A DNA stretch of 64,000 bases. Origin: Sulfitobacter sp. HNIBRBA3233 (GTDB taxonomy: Bacteria > Pseudomonadota > Alphaproteobacteria > Rhodobacterales > Rhodobacteraceae). Under the pieces are notes generated by a model. The model did no database searches, was not told where the DNA came from, and was given only the letters and a program-made list of their open reading frames with translations. The translations under genes and the position numbers were made by a program. Location: assembly GCF_040149665.1 (NCBI RefSeq), contig NZ_JBEFLP010000001.1:868001-932000 (forward strand). Direction: 5' to 3'. Positions 19,283 through 28,905 of the stretch are shown here, in pieces (the stretch's first letter is position 1; the number at the start of each line of letters is the position of its first letter).

Positions 19283-19311
19283 CTGTCATAAAACTGTAAC
19301 GTAACTGTCAC
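19283..19311 (+). promoter_or_regulatory. Pho box with three direct repeats, upstream of pstS
   Basis: Three 7-mers repeat with an 11-bp period: CTGTCAT (19283), CTGTAAC (19294) and CTGTCAC (19305), each followed by an A/T-rich tetramer. This matches the PhoB box layout CTGTCAT-N4-CTGTCAT with an extra unit, and lies 81 bp upstream of the pstS ATG. It should bind phosphorylated PhoB and activate pstSCAB-phoU-phoB. Confidence 0.9.
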
Positions 19312-19391
19312 AAAACCTCAGCAGCGGCCCCGTAGACGGAGGCCAAGATCACCATGGGGGTGATTGCAAATGACTGCTGACAGGAGACTCC

Positions 19392-20432
19392 ATGTCTTTC
19401 GCGAAACTCACAACTTCCGCGCTGGCGATTGCCGCCGCTTCCGCAACCGCCGCAGCCGCACGTGATCAGGTGCAGGTTGCCGGTTCTTCCACCGTGCTGC
19501 CCTACGCCTCGATCGTGGCCGAAGCCTTCGGCGAGAACTTCGACTTCCCGACACCGGTCGTCGAGTCGGGTGGATCCTCCGCCGGTCTCAAGCGGTTCTG
19601 CGAAGGCGTGGGCGAAAACACGGTCGACATCGCCAACGCATCGCGCCAGATCCGCGAAAATGAAGTCGCCGCATGTGCGGAAAACGGTGTCACAGACATC
19701 ATCGAAGTGCGCATCGGCTATGACGGCATCGTTTTCGCCAGCCAGATCAACGGTCCCGAATTCACCGCCTTCGAACCAGCCGACTGGTACACCGCGCTGG
19801 CCGCCGAACTGCCGATGGACGGCGAGATGAAGGCCAACCCGAACATGAACTGGGCCGAGGTCAACGCCGATCTGCCGGATGTGGATATCGCGACATTCAT
19901 CCCCGGCACCAAGCACGGCACGCGCGAAGTCTTTGAAGAAAAGGTCCTTTTGCAGGGCTGCGAAGACACCGGCGCGCTTCGGTCGATGCTGGACATGGGC
20001 ATGAATGAAGATGCCGCAGAAGAAGCCTGCATGGCTGTGCGCACCGACGGCAAATCCGTGGACATCGACGGCGACTACACCGAAACGCTGGCGCGCATTG
20101 ATAGCAACAAGCAGGGTCTGGGCGTCTTCGGCCTGTCGTTCTTCGAGAACAACACAGACAAGCTGAAAGTCGCGACCATGGGCGGCGTCGAACCGACAAC
20201 CGAAACCATCGCGTCGGGCGATTATCCTGTCTCGCGCCCTCTGTTCTTCTATGTCAAGAAAGCGCACATCGGCGTCATCCCCGGCCTGAAGGAATTCGCC
20301 GAGTTCTTCGTGGCGGACGAGATTGCAGGCCCCGACGGCCCGCTGGCCGAATACGGCCTCGTGTCCGATCCCGAACTTGCCGCCACGCAGGAAACCGTTG
20401 CGGAAGAAGCAGTCATCGGCGGCGGTTCCTGA
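19392..20432 (+). CDS. pstS: phosphate ABC transporter substrate-binding protein PstS
   Basis: The 346-residue periplasmic protein has a signal peptide (about 1-23, ending AAAAR). The phosphate-binding loops are visible as AGSSTVLPYA, ESGGSSAG and NASRQI. Later segments include an acidic EDAAEEAC region. It resembles the larger alphaproteobacterial PstS/SphX-like proteins rather than E. coli PstS. It captures inorganic phosphate for PstCAB. A Pho box precedes it, and a hairpin follows that may boost its expression over the downstream permeases. Confidence 0.94.
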   Translation: MSFAKLTTSALAIAAASATAAAARDQVQVAGSSTVLPYASIVAEAFGENFDFPTPVVESGGSSAGLKRFCEGVGENTVDIANASRQIRENEVAACAENGVTDIIEVRIGYDGIVFASQINGPEFTAFEPADWYTALAAELPMDGEMKANPNMNWAEVNADLPDVDIATFIPGTKHGTREVFEEKVLLQGCEDTGALRSMLDMGMNEDAAEEACMAVRTDGKSVDIDGDYTETLARIDSNKQGLGVFGLSFFENNTDKLKVATMGGVEPTTETIASGDYPVSRPLFFYVKKAHIGVIPGLKEFAEFFVADEIAGPDGPLAEYGLVSDPELAATQETVAEEAVIGGGS

Positions 20433-20460
20433 TCGCAGCCGCCCTTTGAAAAAATAAGAC

Positions 20461-20489
20461 AGGGCCGCTTTGCAAAAGGCGGCCCTTTC
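20461..20489 (+). terminator. hairpin/attenuator between pstS and pstC
   Basis: An 8-bp stem AGGGCCGC/GCGGCCCT encloses a 10-nt loop and leads into TTTC. It probably causes partial termination after pstS. Confidence 0.6.
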
Positions 20490-20524
20490 AGTCACTCTGG
20501 CGCCGGACAACCGGCGGAGCACTT

Positions 20525-22036
20525 ATGAATTTCAATTCTCTCGGCAATCCTACCGTCGTCGTGCTGATCGTCCTGGCACTTGCGGTTCTGGGATACGTCC
20601 TTGCCCGCAGGCGCGCGATTGCCCGTGCGGGCGGGGACGCGCGCAAACTGCACTCACTGCCCAACTACTACGGCATGACCGCTGCCATGGCCGCCGCGGT
20701 GCCGGCACTCGGCGTGCTGGTCATCTGGCTTCTGGCTCAGCCGATGCTGATCCAGAATGCGGTGATGCCGCTGCTGCCCGCCGATGTCGCCGCCGACACG
20801 GGCCGCACGTCGCTGGTGCTGAGCGATGTGGCGCGGGTGGCAGACGGGCTGGACCGCGCCGTCGAACAGGATGTGCTGGACGCCGAAGCGATCGCAGCAC
20901 TGCGCGATGACCCGTCGAGCCTGCGCGGCACGCTCCAGACCGTGGGCGTGGCGCTGGGATCAGAGGTCGAACCCTTCGTTCTGGCCGCCGCCGAAAAATC
21001 CCGCGCGCTGGACGCACGATACGACATCATCCGCGCGGCCGTGGTCATCGTTCTGGCGCTTCTGGGCCTGCTGCTGGCGGTGCGTGCGGCCGATCCGGCG
21101 TTCCGGGCCCGCAACACGGTTGAACGCGCGGTGCTGGCGCTGCTGGCTGTCGCGGCGTCTATCGCGGTGCTGACGACGGTGGGGATCGTGCTGTCGATGG
21201 TGTTCGAGACCGCGAATTTCTTCAGACTGCATCCGTGGCAGGATTTCTTCTTCGGAGGGGAATGGGCGCCGAACTTCCGGGGCAACAGTGATCTGTCGAT
21301 CCTGCCGCTGCTCTGGGGCACGCTCTATATCTCTGTCATCGCGCTTCTGGTCGCCGTGCCCATCGGGCTCTTCGCCGCGATCTATCTCAGCGAGTATGCG
21401 GGTCCGAAACTGCGTGCCATTGCCAAGCCGTTGCTTGAAATTCTCGCGGGCATCCCGACCATCGTCTACGGTCTGTTCGCTCTGCTGACGGTGGGGCCCT
21501 TCCTCGTCGATGTATTCGGGGCAGGCGGTGTTCTCAGCCTTGAGGGGATGCGCGGGGGCGATCCGCTGATGGCCGGTGCGACTGCGGTGATGACCGCCGG
21601 TCTGGTCATGGGCATCATGCTGATCCCCTTCGTATCCTCGCTGTCCGACGACATCATCAATGCCGTCCCGCAAAGCCTGCGCGACGGCTCCTACGGCCTT
21701 GGCGCGACCCCGTCCGAAACGATCCGGCAGGTTGTGCTGCCCGCGGCCCTGCCGGGCATCGTCGGGGCGATCCTGCTGGCCGCAAGCCGCGCCATCGGCG
21801 AGACGATGATCGTGGTTCTCGGGGCAGGGGCCATCGCGCGGTTCTCGGGCAACCCGTTCGAGGCGATGACAACCATCACCACCCGCATCGTCAGCCAGCT
21901 GACGGGCGATACCGATTTCGCCAGCCCCGAAACGCTGGTGGCCTTCGCCCTTGGCCTGACCCTCTTTGTCCTGACGCTGGGGCTGAACGTTCTGGCGCTT
22001 TATATCGTGCGCAAATACCGGGAGCAGTACGAATGA
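20525..22036 (+). CDS. pstC: phosphate ABC transporter permease PstC
   Basis: The 503-residue inner-membrane permease is longer than the E. coli protein. The first half holds extra membrane segments and a periplasmic region (about 60-160). The conserved BPD_transp_1 domain follows, with PIGLFAAIYLSEYA and the EAA-loop region QVVLPAALPGIVGAILLAASRAIGET. It forms the phosphate channel with PstA. Its stop overlaps the pstA start (ATGA). Confidence 0.94.
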   Translation: MNFNSLGNPTVVVLIVLALAVLGYVLARRRAIARAGGDARKLHSLPNYYGMTAAMAAAVPALGVLVIWLLAQPMLIQNAVMPLLPADVAADTGRTSLVLSDVARVADGLDRAVEQDVLDAEAIAALRDDPSSLRGTLQTVGVALGSEVEPFVLAAAEKSRALDARYDIIRAAVVIVLALLGLLLAVRAADPAFRARNTVERAVLALLAVAASIAVLTTVGIVLSMVFETANFFRLHPWQDFFFGGEWAPNFRGNSDLSILPLLWGTLYISVIALLVAVPIGLFAAIYLSEYAGPKLRAIAKPLLEILAGIPTIVYGLFALLTVGPFLVDVFGAGGVLSLEGMRGGDPLMAGATAVMTAGLVMGIMLIPFVSSLSDDIINAVPQSLRDGSYGLGATPSETIRQVVLPAALPGIVGAILLAASRAIGETMIVVLGAGAIARFSGNPFEAMTTITTRIVSQLTGDTDFASPETLVAFALGLTLFVLTLGLNVLALYIVRKYREQYE

Positions 22037-23388
22037 CCGATATCCCGAACCCCGCAGCGCCTCAGGCGGACCCGCGCGGCACATCGCTGCTGCGCCAGGA
22101 CGCCCGCACGCGCAAACGCAACAAGGCCGAAAGCCGGTTCAAGCTCTACGGCCTTGCCGCCATCGGCATCGGCCTGATCATGCTGCTGGTGCTGCTGACC
22201 ACGATCATCAGCCGCGGCACCGGCGCATTCCAGCAGACCTATCTGACGCTGGAGGTGACGCTGGAAGAATCGCGTCTCGACAAGAATGGCGAGCGGAACC
22301 TCGACGACATCAAGAAGGTGTCGACCTTTGGCTACAAACCCCTGCTGGCCGATGCCTTCGAAACGCTGGTCGCCAACAGCAGCATCGAGACCGAGCTGTC
22401 ACCGAAGGACATGACCGACATCCTGTCCGACGGGGCCGAGGCGCAGATGCGCGACCGTGTGCTGGCCGACCCGTCGCTGATCGGCCAGACGGTGCGTTTC
22501 GACTTTCTCGCGTCGGGGCGTGTCGACGGATACCTCAAGGGGCGGGTGACCCGCGAAAGCATCGCCAACGACAGCAACATCAACGCCGCACAGCTTGATC
22601 TGGTGGACCAGATGCGTGCCGCCGGATCGCTGGAGAAGAAGTTCAACCTTGCGTTCATCACCGGCGCCGACGCCTCCGACGCGCGGCCCGAGGCGGCAGG
22701 CATGGGCGTCAGCATGGTCGGGTCGCTTTTCATGATGCTGGTGGTTCTGGTGCTGGCGCTGCCCATCGGCGTGGCGGCCTCGATCTACCTTGAGGAATTC
22801 GCGCCCAAGAACATCTTCACCGATATCATCGAGGTGAATATCTCGAACCTCGCGGCGGTGCCGTCCATCGTGTTCGGTATTCTGGGTCTTGCGGTGTTCA
22901 TCAACTACATGCACCTGCCGAACTCCGCCCCGCTGGTGGGCGGGTTGGTCCTGACGCTGATGACCCTGCCGACCATCATCATCTCAACGCGCGCCTCGCT
23001 GAAATCGGTGCCGCCGTCGATCCGTGCCGCGGCACTCGGAGTAGGGGCGTCCAAGATGCAATCGGTGTTCCACCACGTTCTGCCGCTAGCCGCACCGGGC
23101 ATTCTGACCGGCACGATCATCGGCCTTGCGCAGGCACTGGGCGAGACCGCGCCGCTGCTGTTGATCGGGATGGTGGGCTTTATCGCCTCGAACGGGCCCG
23201 ACAGCATCTCCGAAGGGCTGCTCAGCCCGAATTCGGCGATGCCCGCGCAGATCTACGAATGGGCCAAGCGCGCGGACCCCGCCTTCTACGAACGCGCATG
23301 GGGCGGGATCATCATTCTTCTCGTCTTCCTCATCACCATGAACGCCATCGCCGTCCTGCTGCGCCGCCGCTTTGAACGCCGCTGGTAA
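22033..23388 (+). CDS. pstA: phosphate ABC transporter permease PstA
   Basis: The 451-residue permease has an N-terminal membrane segment near residue 45, then a roughly 150-residue soluble insert (DUF3333-like). The BPD_transp_1 domain contains VGVAASIYLEEFAPK and the EAA loop HHVLPLAAPGILTGTIIGLAQALGET. The insert is usual in alphaproteobacterial PstA. It pairs with PstC. Confidence 0.94.
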   Translation: MTDIPNPAAPQADPRGTSLLRQDARTRKRNKAESRFKLYGLAAIGIGLIMLLVLLTTIISRGTGAFQQTYLTLEVTLEESRLDKNGERNLDDIKKVSTFGYKPLLADAFETLVANSSIETELSPKDMTDILSDGAEAQMRDRVLADPSLIGQTVRFDFLASGRVDGYLKGRVTRESIANDSNINAAQLDLVDQMRAAGSLEKKFNLAFITGADASDARPEAAGMGVSMVGSLFMMLVVLVLALPIGVAASIYLEEFAPKNIFTDIIEVNISNLAAVPSIVFGILGLAVFINYMHLPNSAPLVGGLVLTLMTLPTIIISTRASLKSVPPSIRAAALGVGASKMQSVFHHVLPLAAPGILTGTIIGLAQALGETAPLLLIGMVGFIASNGPDSISEGLLSPNSAMPAQIYEWAKRADPAFYERAWGGIIILLVFLITMNAIAVLLRRRFERRW

Positions 23389-23400
23389 AAAGGGTAGGCA

Positions 23401-24198
23401 ATGTTCGACATCACACAAGAACCGGAGGCTTACGTGGCCGCAAAATCTAAAATCTCGGCCCGCAATGTGCAGGTCTACTATGGCGAGAATCACGCGATCA
23501 AGGACGTCAGCGTCGAGATCGAGGACAAGACCGTCACCGCCTTTATCGGGCCTTCGGGCTGCGGGAAATCTACCTTCCTGCGCTGCCTGAACCGCATGAA
23601 CGATACCATCGACATCGCGCGCATCGAGGGCGACATCGAAATCGACGGCGAGGATATCTACGACCCCAAGGTCGATCCGGTGCAACTGCGCGCCAAGGTC
23701 GGCATGGTGTTCCAGAAACCCAACCCGTTTCCAAAGTCGATCTACGACAATGTGGCCTACGGGCCGCGGATCCACGGCCTTGCCAAGAACAAGGCCGATC
23801 TGGACGATATCGTTGAACGCGCCCTGCGCCGCGGCGCGATCTGGGACGAGGTGAAGGACAGGCTTCAGGCCCCCGGTACCGGCCTGTCCGGCGGGCAGCA
23901 GCAGCGCCTGTGCATCGCCCGTGCGGTGGCGACCGAACCCGAAGTGCTGCTGATGGACGAGCCGTGCTCGGCGCTCGATCCCATCGCGACCGCGCAAGTC
24001 GAAGAGCTGATCGACGAGTTGCGGCGCAACTATTCGGTGGTGATCGTGACCCACTCCATGCAGCAGGCCGCACGGGTCAGCCAGCGCACGGCCTTCTTCC
24101 ACCTCGGCAGCCTCGTGGAATACGACGAGACCGACAAGATCTTTACCACCCCCGAAGATCCCCGCACAGAAAGCTACATCACCGGAAGGATCGGTTGA
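23401..24198 (+). CDS. pstB: phosphate ABC transporter ATPase PstB
   Basis: This 265-residue ATPase has Walker [10 protein letters not shown], the PstB-type segment [10 protein letters not shown], signature [14 protein letters not shown] and Walker [14 protein letters not shown]. An internal ATG-independent start is possible, but the ATG at 23401 follows an AAAGGG ribosome-binding site. It powers PstCA and takes part in PhoR/PhoU phosphate signalling. Confidence 0.95.
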   Translation: MFDITQEPEAYVAAKSKISARNVQVYYGENHAIKDVSVEIEDKTVTAFIGPSGCGKSTFLRCLNRMNDTIDIARIEGDIEIDGEDIYDPKVDPVQLRAKVGMVFQKPNPFPKSIYDNVAYGPRIHGLAKNKADLDDIVERALRRGAIWDEVKDRLQAPGTGLSGGQQQRLCIARAVATEPEVLLMDEPCSALDPIATAQVEELIDELRRNYSVVIVTHSMQQAARVSQRTAFFHLGSLVEYDETDKIFTTPEDPRTESYITGRIG

Positions 24199-24202
24199 CA
24201 TC

Positions 24203-24910
24203 ATGCAGGACCAACACATTGCTTCCGCCTTCGACAGAGACCTCGAAAAGGTACAGGCCCAGATCATGAAAATGGGCGGGCTGGTCGAAGATGCGATCCG
24301 GCAGGCCGCCAAAAGCCTCGAAACACGCGACGAGCCGCTGGCCGAAAAAGTGCGCGCGGCTGACAAGGCCATCGACCAGCTTGAACTGGACATCAACGAA
24401 CAGGCGGCCCGTGTCATCGCGCTACGCGCGCCCACGGCGATCGACCTGCGGGTGATCCTGAGCGTCATCAAGATCAGCGCGAACCTCGAGCGCATCGGCG
24501 ACTACGCAAAGAACATGGCCAAGCGCACGTCGGTCCTGTCGCAGATGCCTGCGGTTAACGACAGTGCCGGCGCGATCCGCCGTATGGCGCGACTGACCGA
24601 AGAGATGCTCAAGGATGCGCTCGACGCCTATATCCGCCGCGACGCGGAGCTGGCTCAGGACGTGATCCTGCGCGACGAGGATCTCGACCAGATGTACAAC
24701 GCGCTGTTCCGCGAGTTCCTGACCTTCATGCTGGAAGACCCGCGCAACATCACCGCCTGTATGCACCTGCATTTCATCGCCAAGAACGTCGAGCGTATGG
24801 GCGATCTGTGCACCTCCATGGCCGAACAGGTCGTCTACCTTGTCACCGGCTCCGCACCCGAGGAATCGCGCCCGAAAGCCGATGACACCTCGCTGAACAC
24901 CAAGCTTTAG
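24203..24910 (+). CDS. phoU: phosphate signalling complex protein PhoU
   Basis: The 235-residue protein has two tandem PhoU helical-bundle domains (about 10-105 and 120-220), each with the metal-binding E/DxxxD-type motifs (NLERIGDYAKN and NVERMGDLCTS). It represses PhoR kinase output when phosphate is sufficient and limits uptake through Pst. It lies 4 bp downstream of pstB. Confidence 0.95.
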   Translation: MQDQHIASAFDRDLEKVQAQIMKMGGLVEDAIRQAAKSLETRDEPLAEKVRAADKAIDQLELDINEQAARVIALRAPTAIDLRVILSVIKISANLERIGDYAKNMAKRTSVLSQMPAVNDSAGAIRRMARLTEEMLKDALDAYIRRDAELAQDVILRDEDLDQMYNALFREFLTFMLEDPRNITACMHLHFIAKNVERMGDLCTSMAEQVVYLVTGSAPEESRPKADDTSLNTKL

Positions 24911-24920
24911 GAAGACAGCC

Positions 24921-25610
24921 ATGTCCCTGACCGCCATGCAGGTGCTTTTGGTCGAAGACGAACCGGCACAGCGCGAGGTGCTGGCCTACAACCTTGAAGC
25001 CGAAGGATATGCCGTCAGGCGCGCGGAAAACGGCGAGGAAGCGATGCTGCTGATCGAGGAGCAGTCGCCCGATCTGATCATCCTCGACTGGATGATGCCG
25101 CTATTGTCGGGCATCGAAGTGTGCCGCCGCGTGAAATCGCGCCCCGAGACGCGCGATATTCCCGTCATCATGCTGTCGGCGCGCTCCGAAGAGGTCGACG
25201 CGGTGCGCGGTCTGGATACCGGTGCGGATGACTACGTGGTCAAGCCCTACAACCTGCGCGAACTCATGGCGCGGGTGCGCCGCCAGCTGCGCCGCTCGCG
25301 GCCTGCGGCCTCGGGGGAGGTGCTGGAATTCGCCGGAATCGCCCTGAACGCCGAAACCCACCGCGTCACCCGCGAGGGCGCCGAGGTCAAACTCGGGCCG
25401 ACCGAATACCGTCTGCTGGTGACCCTGATGGAAAAACCGGGCCGTGTCTTCAGCCGCGATCAGCTGCTCGATCTGGTGTGGGGGCGCGACATCTACGTGG
25501 ATACGCGCACCGTCGATGTCCATATCGCACGGCTGCGCAAGGCGCTAAGCGGTCAGGGCGGCGACGATCCGATCCGCACGGTGCGCGGCACGGGATACGC
25601 GCTCGGCTAG
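24921..25610 (+). CDS. phoB: phosphate regulon response regulator PhoB
   Basis: The 229-residue OmpR-family regulator has acidic pocket VEDE, phospho-acceptor Asp in LILDWMMP, conserved Lys in DYVVKPY, and a winged-helix DNA-binding domain from about 130. The C-terminus reads VDVHIARLRKALS and TVRGTGYALG. It binds Pho boxes such as the one at 19283. Placement of phoB last, far from phoR, is normal in this group and allows autoregulation. Confidence 0.95.
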   Translation: MSLTAMQVLLVEDEPAQREVLAYNLEAEGYAVRRAENGEEAMLLIEEQSPDLIILDWMMPLLSGIEVCRRVKSRPETRDIPVIMLSARSEEVDAVRGLDTGADDYVVKPYNLRELMARVRRQLRRSRPAASGEVLEFAGIALNAETHRVTREGAEVKLGPTEYRLLVTLMEKPGRVFSRDQLLDLVWGRDIYVDTRTVDVHIARLRKALSGQGGDDPIRTVRGTGYALG

Positions 25611-25619
25611 GGTCAAACG

Positions 25620-26657
25620 CTAGTCGGGAACGACAAGCCCGCGCTGGTCGGCGCGTCCCATGCTGATGACAACAGGGTCTTTGGCCTGCCGGTCGAGAAA
25701 CGCGCGCTTGCTGTCGATGCCCTGCCAGCCAATCGCGATCAGGGCCTGCGCCACGGCGCTGCCCAGCGTCGTGCCCGGCCCCGTAACGATAAACCGTTCG
25801 GGCGCCACATTGCGCGCCGCCGATTGCACCGCTGCGGTAAAATCATAGGTCCGGGTGACCTGATGGCCCAGCGTATAGTCACGCAGCGCTTGCACATCGG
25901 TGCTGAGCGGAGCCCAGAGCGCGCCGCGCCCGTCGATCAGGGTGATTTCGGGTTGGCGGAACAAATCCTCGCCAAGCGTCTCGCGGCCCTTGGCGGCAAC
26001 ATGCGACAGAAGGTCGGTGTGAAACGCGGCGTGGTTCGGCAGCCGCAGGGGATAGCGGTCCTCGATCCGGGGCAGGGCGGCCTGAAACGCATCCAGCGCC
26101 GGATCGTTGCCCGCGACCACCAGCATCCCGCCCAGATGGATGGAGGGGGCAAGGCGCATGCCGTCACGCGCATCTATCTGCGACACAAGTGTCAGCAGAT
26201 CCGCACGCGCCCCTTCGATCTCGCGCCAGTCCTCATCGACGAAGGGATAGAGGATCTGCCCGCCCACCCCTTCGCGGTGCATCAGGGTGCCCATGGTATT
26301 GACGATGCGCATCCCGTCCAACGGTCCGGCAGCGCCCGCAGCGGCGAGCGCGATGTACCAGCCCAGCGAATTGCCCGTGACCGCCCGGATATCGTGGGTC
26401 TGACGCGCGGCGAAGGCATCGAGCGCGCTGCACGCATAGATCAGGGCCGACGCGTTGTCGCCAGTGGTGTGACGGCTGGCCTGAAACCGGTCGGCCTCGT
26501 CCAGCGCGCTCAGCGTTTCCTGCCCCGTTTCCTCGCGCAGCGCGTCCCAGCGGGCGATCAGCGGGTCGACCCCATGGGTGCGCGCGAGCGTGCCCAACTC
26601 GGTCTTGTTGTAGGTGCCGCGACCGGGGCAGATCAGAACCGCTGTTGGCTTGCTCAT
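25620..26657 (-). CDS. FabD-like acyl/malonyltransferase
   Basis: The 345-residue protein resembles malonyl-CoA:ACP transacylase. It begins with CPGRGTYN (compare FPGQGSQ), has a nucleophile elbow GNSLGW (FabD has GHSLGE), and a later NHAAFHTDLLS matching the catalytic-His region. The GHSLGE-to-GNSLGW change and sequence divergence suggest it is not the housekeeping FabD. Its start overlaps the stop of the upstream E1 gene by 4 bp (ATGA), so the two are coupled. I infer it transfers an acyl group made by the E1-containing pathway to a carrier. Substrate unknown. Confidence 0.75.
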   Translation of the reverse strand: MSKPTAVLICPGRGTYNKTELGTLARTHGVDPLIARWDALREETGQETLSALDEADRFQASRHTTGDNASALIYACSALDAFAARQTHDIRAVTGNSLGWYIALAAAGAAGPLDGMRIVNTMGTLMHREGVGGQILYPFVDEDWREIEGARADLLTLVSQIDARDGMRLAPSIHLGGMLVVAGNDPALDAFQAALPRIEDRYPLRLPNHAAFHTDLLSHVAAKGRETLGEDLFRQPEITLIDGRGALWAPLSTDVQALRDYTLGHQVTRTYDFTAAVQSAARNVAPERFIVTGPGTTLGSAVAQALIAIGWQGIDSKRAFLDRQAKDPVVISMGRADQRGLVVPD

Positions 26658-28843
26658 GTCTCCCGCTCCATCAGCGCGCGGGCAGCGGCGGTGATGCCCT
26701 CGCGTGAGGGCAGGGTGGCCGCATAGGCCGGGCCGGTCGCGATAAAGCTGTCCTCGGCGGTCACCCGTGCCACCGATCGGTGCCCAGCTTCTGTAAAGAG
26801 CGCCATCAGGCCCTCTGCCTGACCGCCGGTGCGGCGGCATTCGTCCACGATCAGGATACGCTTGCAGCCGCTGCACGCCTCGAGCAGTGCCTCCGCCGGC
26901 AAGGGGGCGAGCCACCGCATGTCGATCAACCGGGTCCCGATGCCGTCGGCCTCAAGCTCTTCTGCCGCCTGCGACGCCAGATAATGCCCGTTGGCGTAGC
27001 TGACGATGGCGATATCGGTGCCCTCACCGGTCACGCCGATCTCTCCCATAGCAATGCGTTCTTCGGGGGCGGGATACTGCGTCAACCACGCGCCGTCGCC
27101 CTCCGTGTGCAGATCGCGCATCGGATAAAGCGCGATAGGTTCGACAAAGACGACAACGCGCTGTTCTTCGCGGGCCAGCCGCACGGCCTCGCGCAGCATG
27201 CGCGCGGCATCGGCACCGTTCGAGGGGCAGGCGATGACCAGACCGGGAATGTCGCGCAGAACGGCGAGCGAATTGTCGTTGTGGAAATGCCCGCCGAACC
27301 CCTTCTGGTATCCCAGCCCCGCGATTCGCAGCACCATCGGATTGGTGTACTGCCCGTCAGAGAAGAAGCTGAGCGTCGCCGCCTCGCCGCGCAGCTGGTC
27401 TTCGGCGTTGTGCAGATAGGCGAGAAACTGGATCTCGGGGATCGGGACAAAGCCGTTATGCGCGGCCCCGATGGCCAGCCCGAGGATCGATTGCTCGTCC
27501 AGAAGCGTGTCGATCACACGGTCGGGACCGAACCGCGCCTGAAGCTTCTGCGTGACCCCGTAGACGCCGCCCTTACGGCCGACATCCTCGCCCGCAACGA
27601 TCACCTCGGGGTAGGCCAGCATCAGATCGGCCAGCGCCCAGGAGATCAGCCTGTTCATCGGCTGCGGCTCTTTCATCTGCTTGATATCGTTTCCGAAAAT
27701 GTCGCTACGGGCCTCCGGTGACGGGCCGTTGCTGGGGGCGCAAACGCGCGGTGGCGGGATCAGGCTGGCCATCACACCCGCGGCATCCGTGAGCGTCGGC
27801 CGGGCCATGACTTCTTCGGCGACGCGGGCGCAGGTTTCGCCGATTTCGGTGTAGATCTCCAGCGCCCGCTCGGGGGGACAGGCCCCCGCATCGCGCAGCA
27901 AACGGACCGAATGCAGCAGCGGATCGTTCGCCTCTGTCGCCTCGACCGCGGCGCGGTCGCGGTAGGTGGTTTCCACATCCGATCCCGCATGCCCGTAAAG
28001 ACGCACCGTGGTGATATGCAGAAACGCAGGCTTGCGCGTCCGGCGGACCCATTCCGCTGCCTTTTGCGATACGCGCAGGGTTTCGGCCAGATCAAGGCCG
28101 TTGCAGCTGAAATACTTCAGCCCCGGCCGGTTGCCGAAATTCGCGGCGACCCAGCCGCGCGGCGTCGGCACGGAAATGCCTATGCCGTTGTCTTCGCACA
28201 CGAAAAGCAGGGGCAGGGGAACTGATTGGAAGCTTGTCCAACAGGCGGTGTTGATCGCGCCCTGCGCTGTCGAATGATTCGACGACGCATCGCCGAAGCT
28301 GCACATCACGATACTGTCGTCGGGCAGGCAGCGGTGTTCGGGCGGGCAGCGGCGTGCCAGCCCCAGCGAATAGGCCGCTCCGACCGCTTTCGGCAGATGG
28401 CTGGCGATGGTCGAGGTTTGCGGCGGGATGTTCAGCGCCTTCGATCCCAGCACCTTGTGACGCCCGCCCGAAATCGGATCGGCGGCGGCGGCCCGAAAGC
28501 TGAGCAGCATGTCCCAGACCGGCGACTGGCCGGGCACCTGTGCGGCGCGCTGGATCTGGAACGCGGCATCGCGGTAGTGCAGGAAAGCCATATCGGTCGG
28601 GCGCAGCGCCTCGGCCACGGCGGCCATGCCTTCGTGGCCGGACGACCCGATCGTGTAAAACCCCTTGCCCTGCTTCTGCATCGCGCGGCTGGTGCGGTCC
28701 AACTGCCGGCTCAGCACCTGCGCGCGAAAGATCTCGACCAGCTTGGTGGGTGCGATGGCGGGGTCGGGGGCCGGTCCATCGGGAAAATCCTGTGCCGCGA
28801 CGCGGGTCAGGAAATTCTCGTGAACGATTGCGGCGCGGTCCAT
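26654..28843 (-). CDS. 2-oxoacid dehydrogenase E1, fused alpha and beta subunits
   Basis: The 729-residue thiamine-diphosphate enzyme carries an E1-alpha domain (about 30-350) with ThDP motif FGDASSNHSTAQGAINTA and LYGHAGSD. It is fused to an E1-beta domain starting near MNRLISWALADLML (about 395-725). It resembles branched-chain 2-oxoacid dehydrogenase E1 (BkdA1A2) fusions. It would decarboxylate a 2-oxo acid and pass the acyl group to a lipoyl E2. No E2 or E3 gene is in the window. The FabD-like gene follows directly and an aminotransferase gene lies 62 bp upstream, so a 2-oxo acid derived from an amino acid is plausible. Confidence 0.85.
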   Translation of the reverse strand: MDRAAIVHENFLTRVAAQDFPDGPAPDPAIAPTKLVEIFRAQVLSRQLDRTSRAMQKQGKGFYTIGSSGHEGMAAVAEALRPTDMAFLHYRDAAFQIQRAAQVPGQSPVWDMLLSFRAAAADPISGGRHKVLGSKALNIPPQTSTIASHLPKAVGAAYSLGLARRCPPEHRCLPDDSIVMCSFGDASSNHSTAQGAINTACWTSFQSVPLPLLFVCEDNGIGISVPTPRGWVAANFGNRPGLKYFSCNGLDLAETLRVSQKAAEWVRRTRKPAFLHITTVRLYGHAGSDVETTYRDRAAVEATEANDPLLHSVRLLRDAGACPPERALEIYTEIGETCARVAEEVMARPTLTDAAGVMASLIPPPRVCAPSNGPSPEARSDIFGNDIKQMKEPQPMNRLISWALADLMLAYPEVIVAGEDVGRKGGVYGVTQKLQARFGPDRVIDTLLDEQSILGLAIGAAHNGFVPIPEIQFLAYLHNAEDQLRGEAATLSFFSDGQYTNPMVLRIAGLGYQKGFGGHFHNDNSLAVLRDIPGLVIACPSNGADAARMLREAVRLAREEQRVVVFVEPIALYPMRDLHTEGDGAWLTQYPAPEERIAMGEIGVTGEGTDIAIVSYANGHYLASQAAEELEADGIGTRLIDMRWLAPLPAEALLEACSGCKRILIVDECRRTGGQAEGLMALFTEAGHRSVARVTAEDSFIATGPAYAATLPSREGITAAARALMERET

Positions 28844-28905
28844 AGTCTGTTCCTTGTCTGGGCGTTGGCGGCAGGTTTCCTTCTGCGCCGGCGGAGGTCA
28901 ACCTG

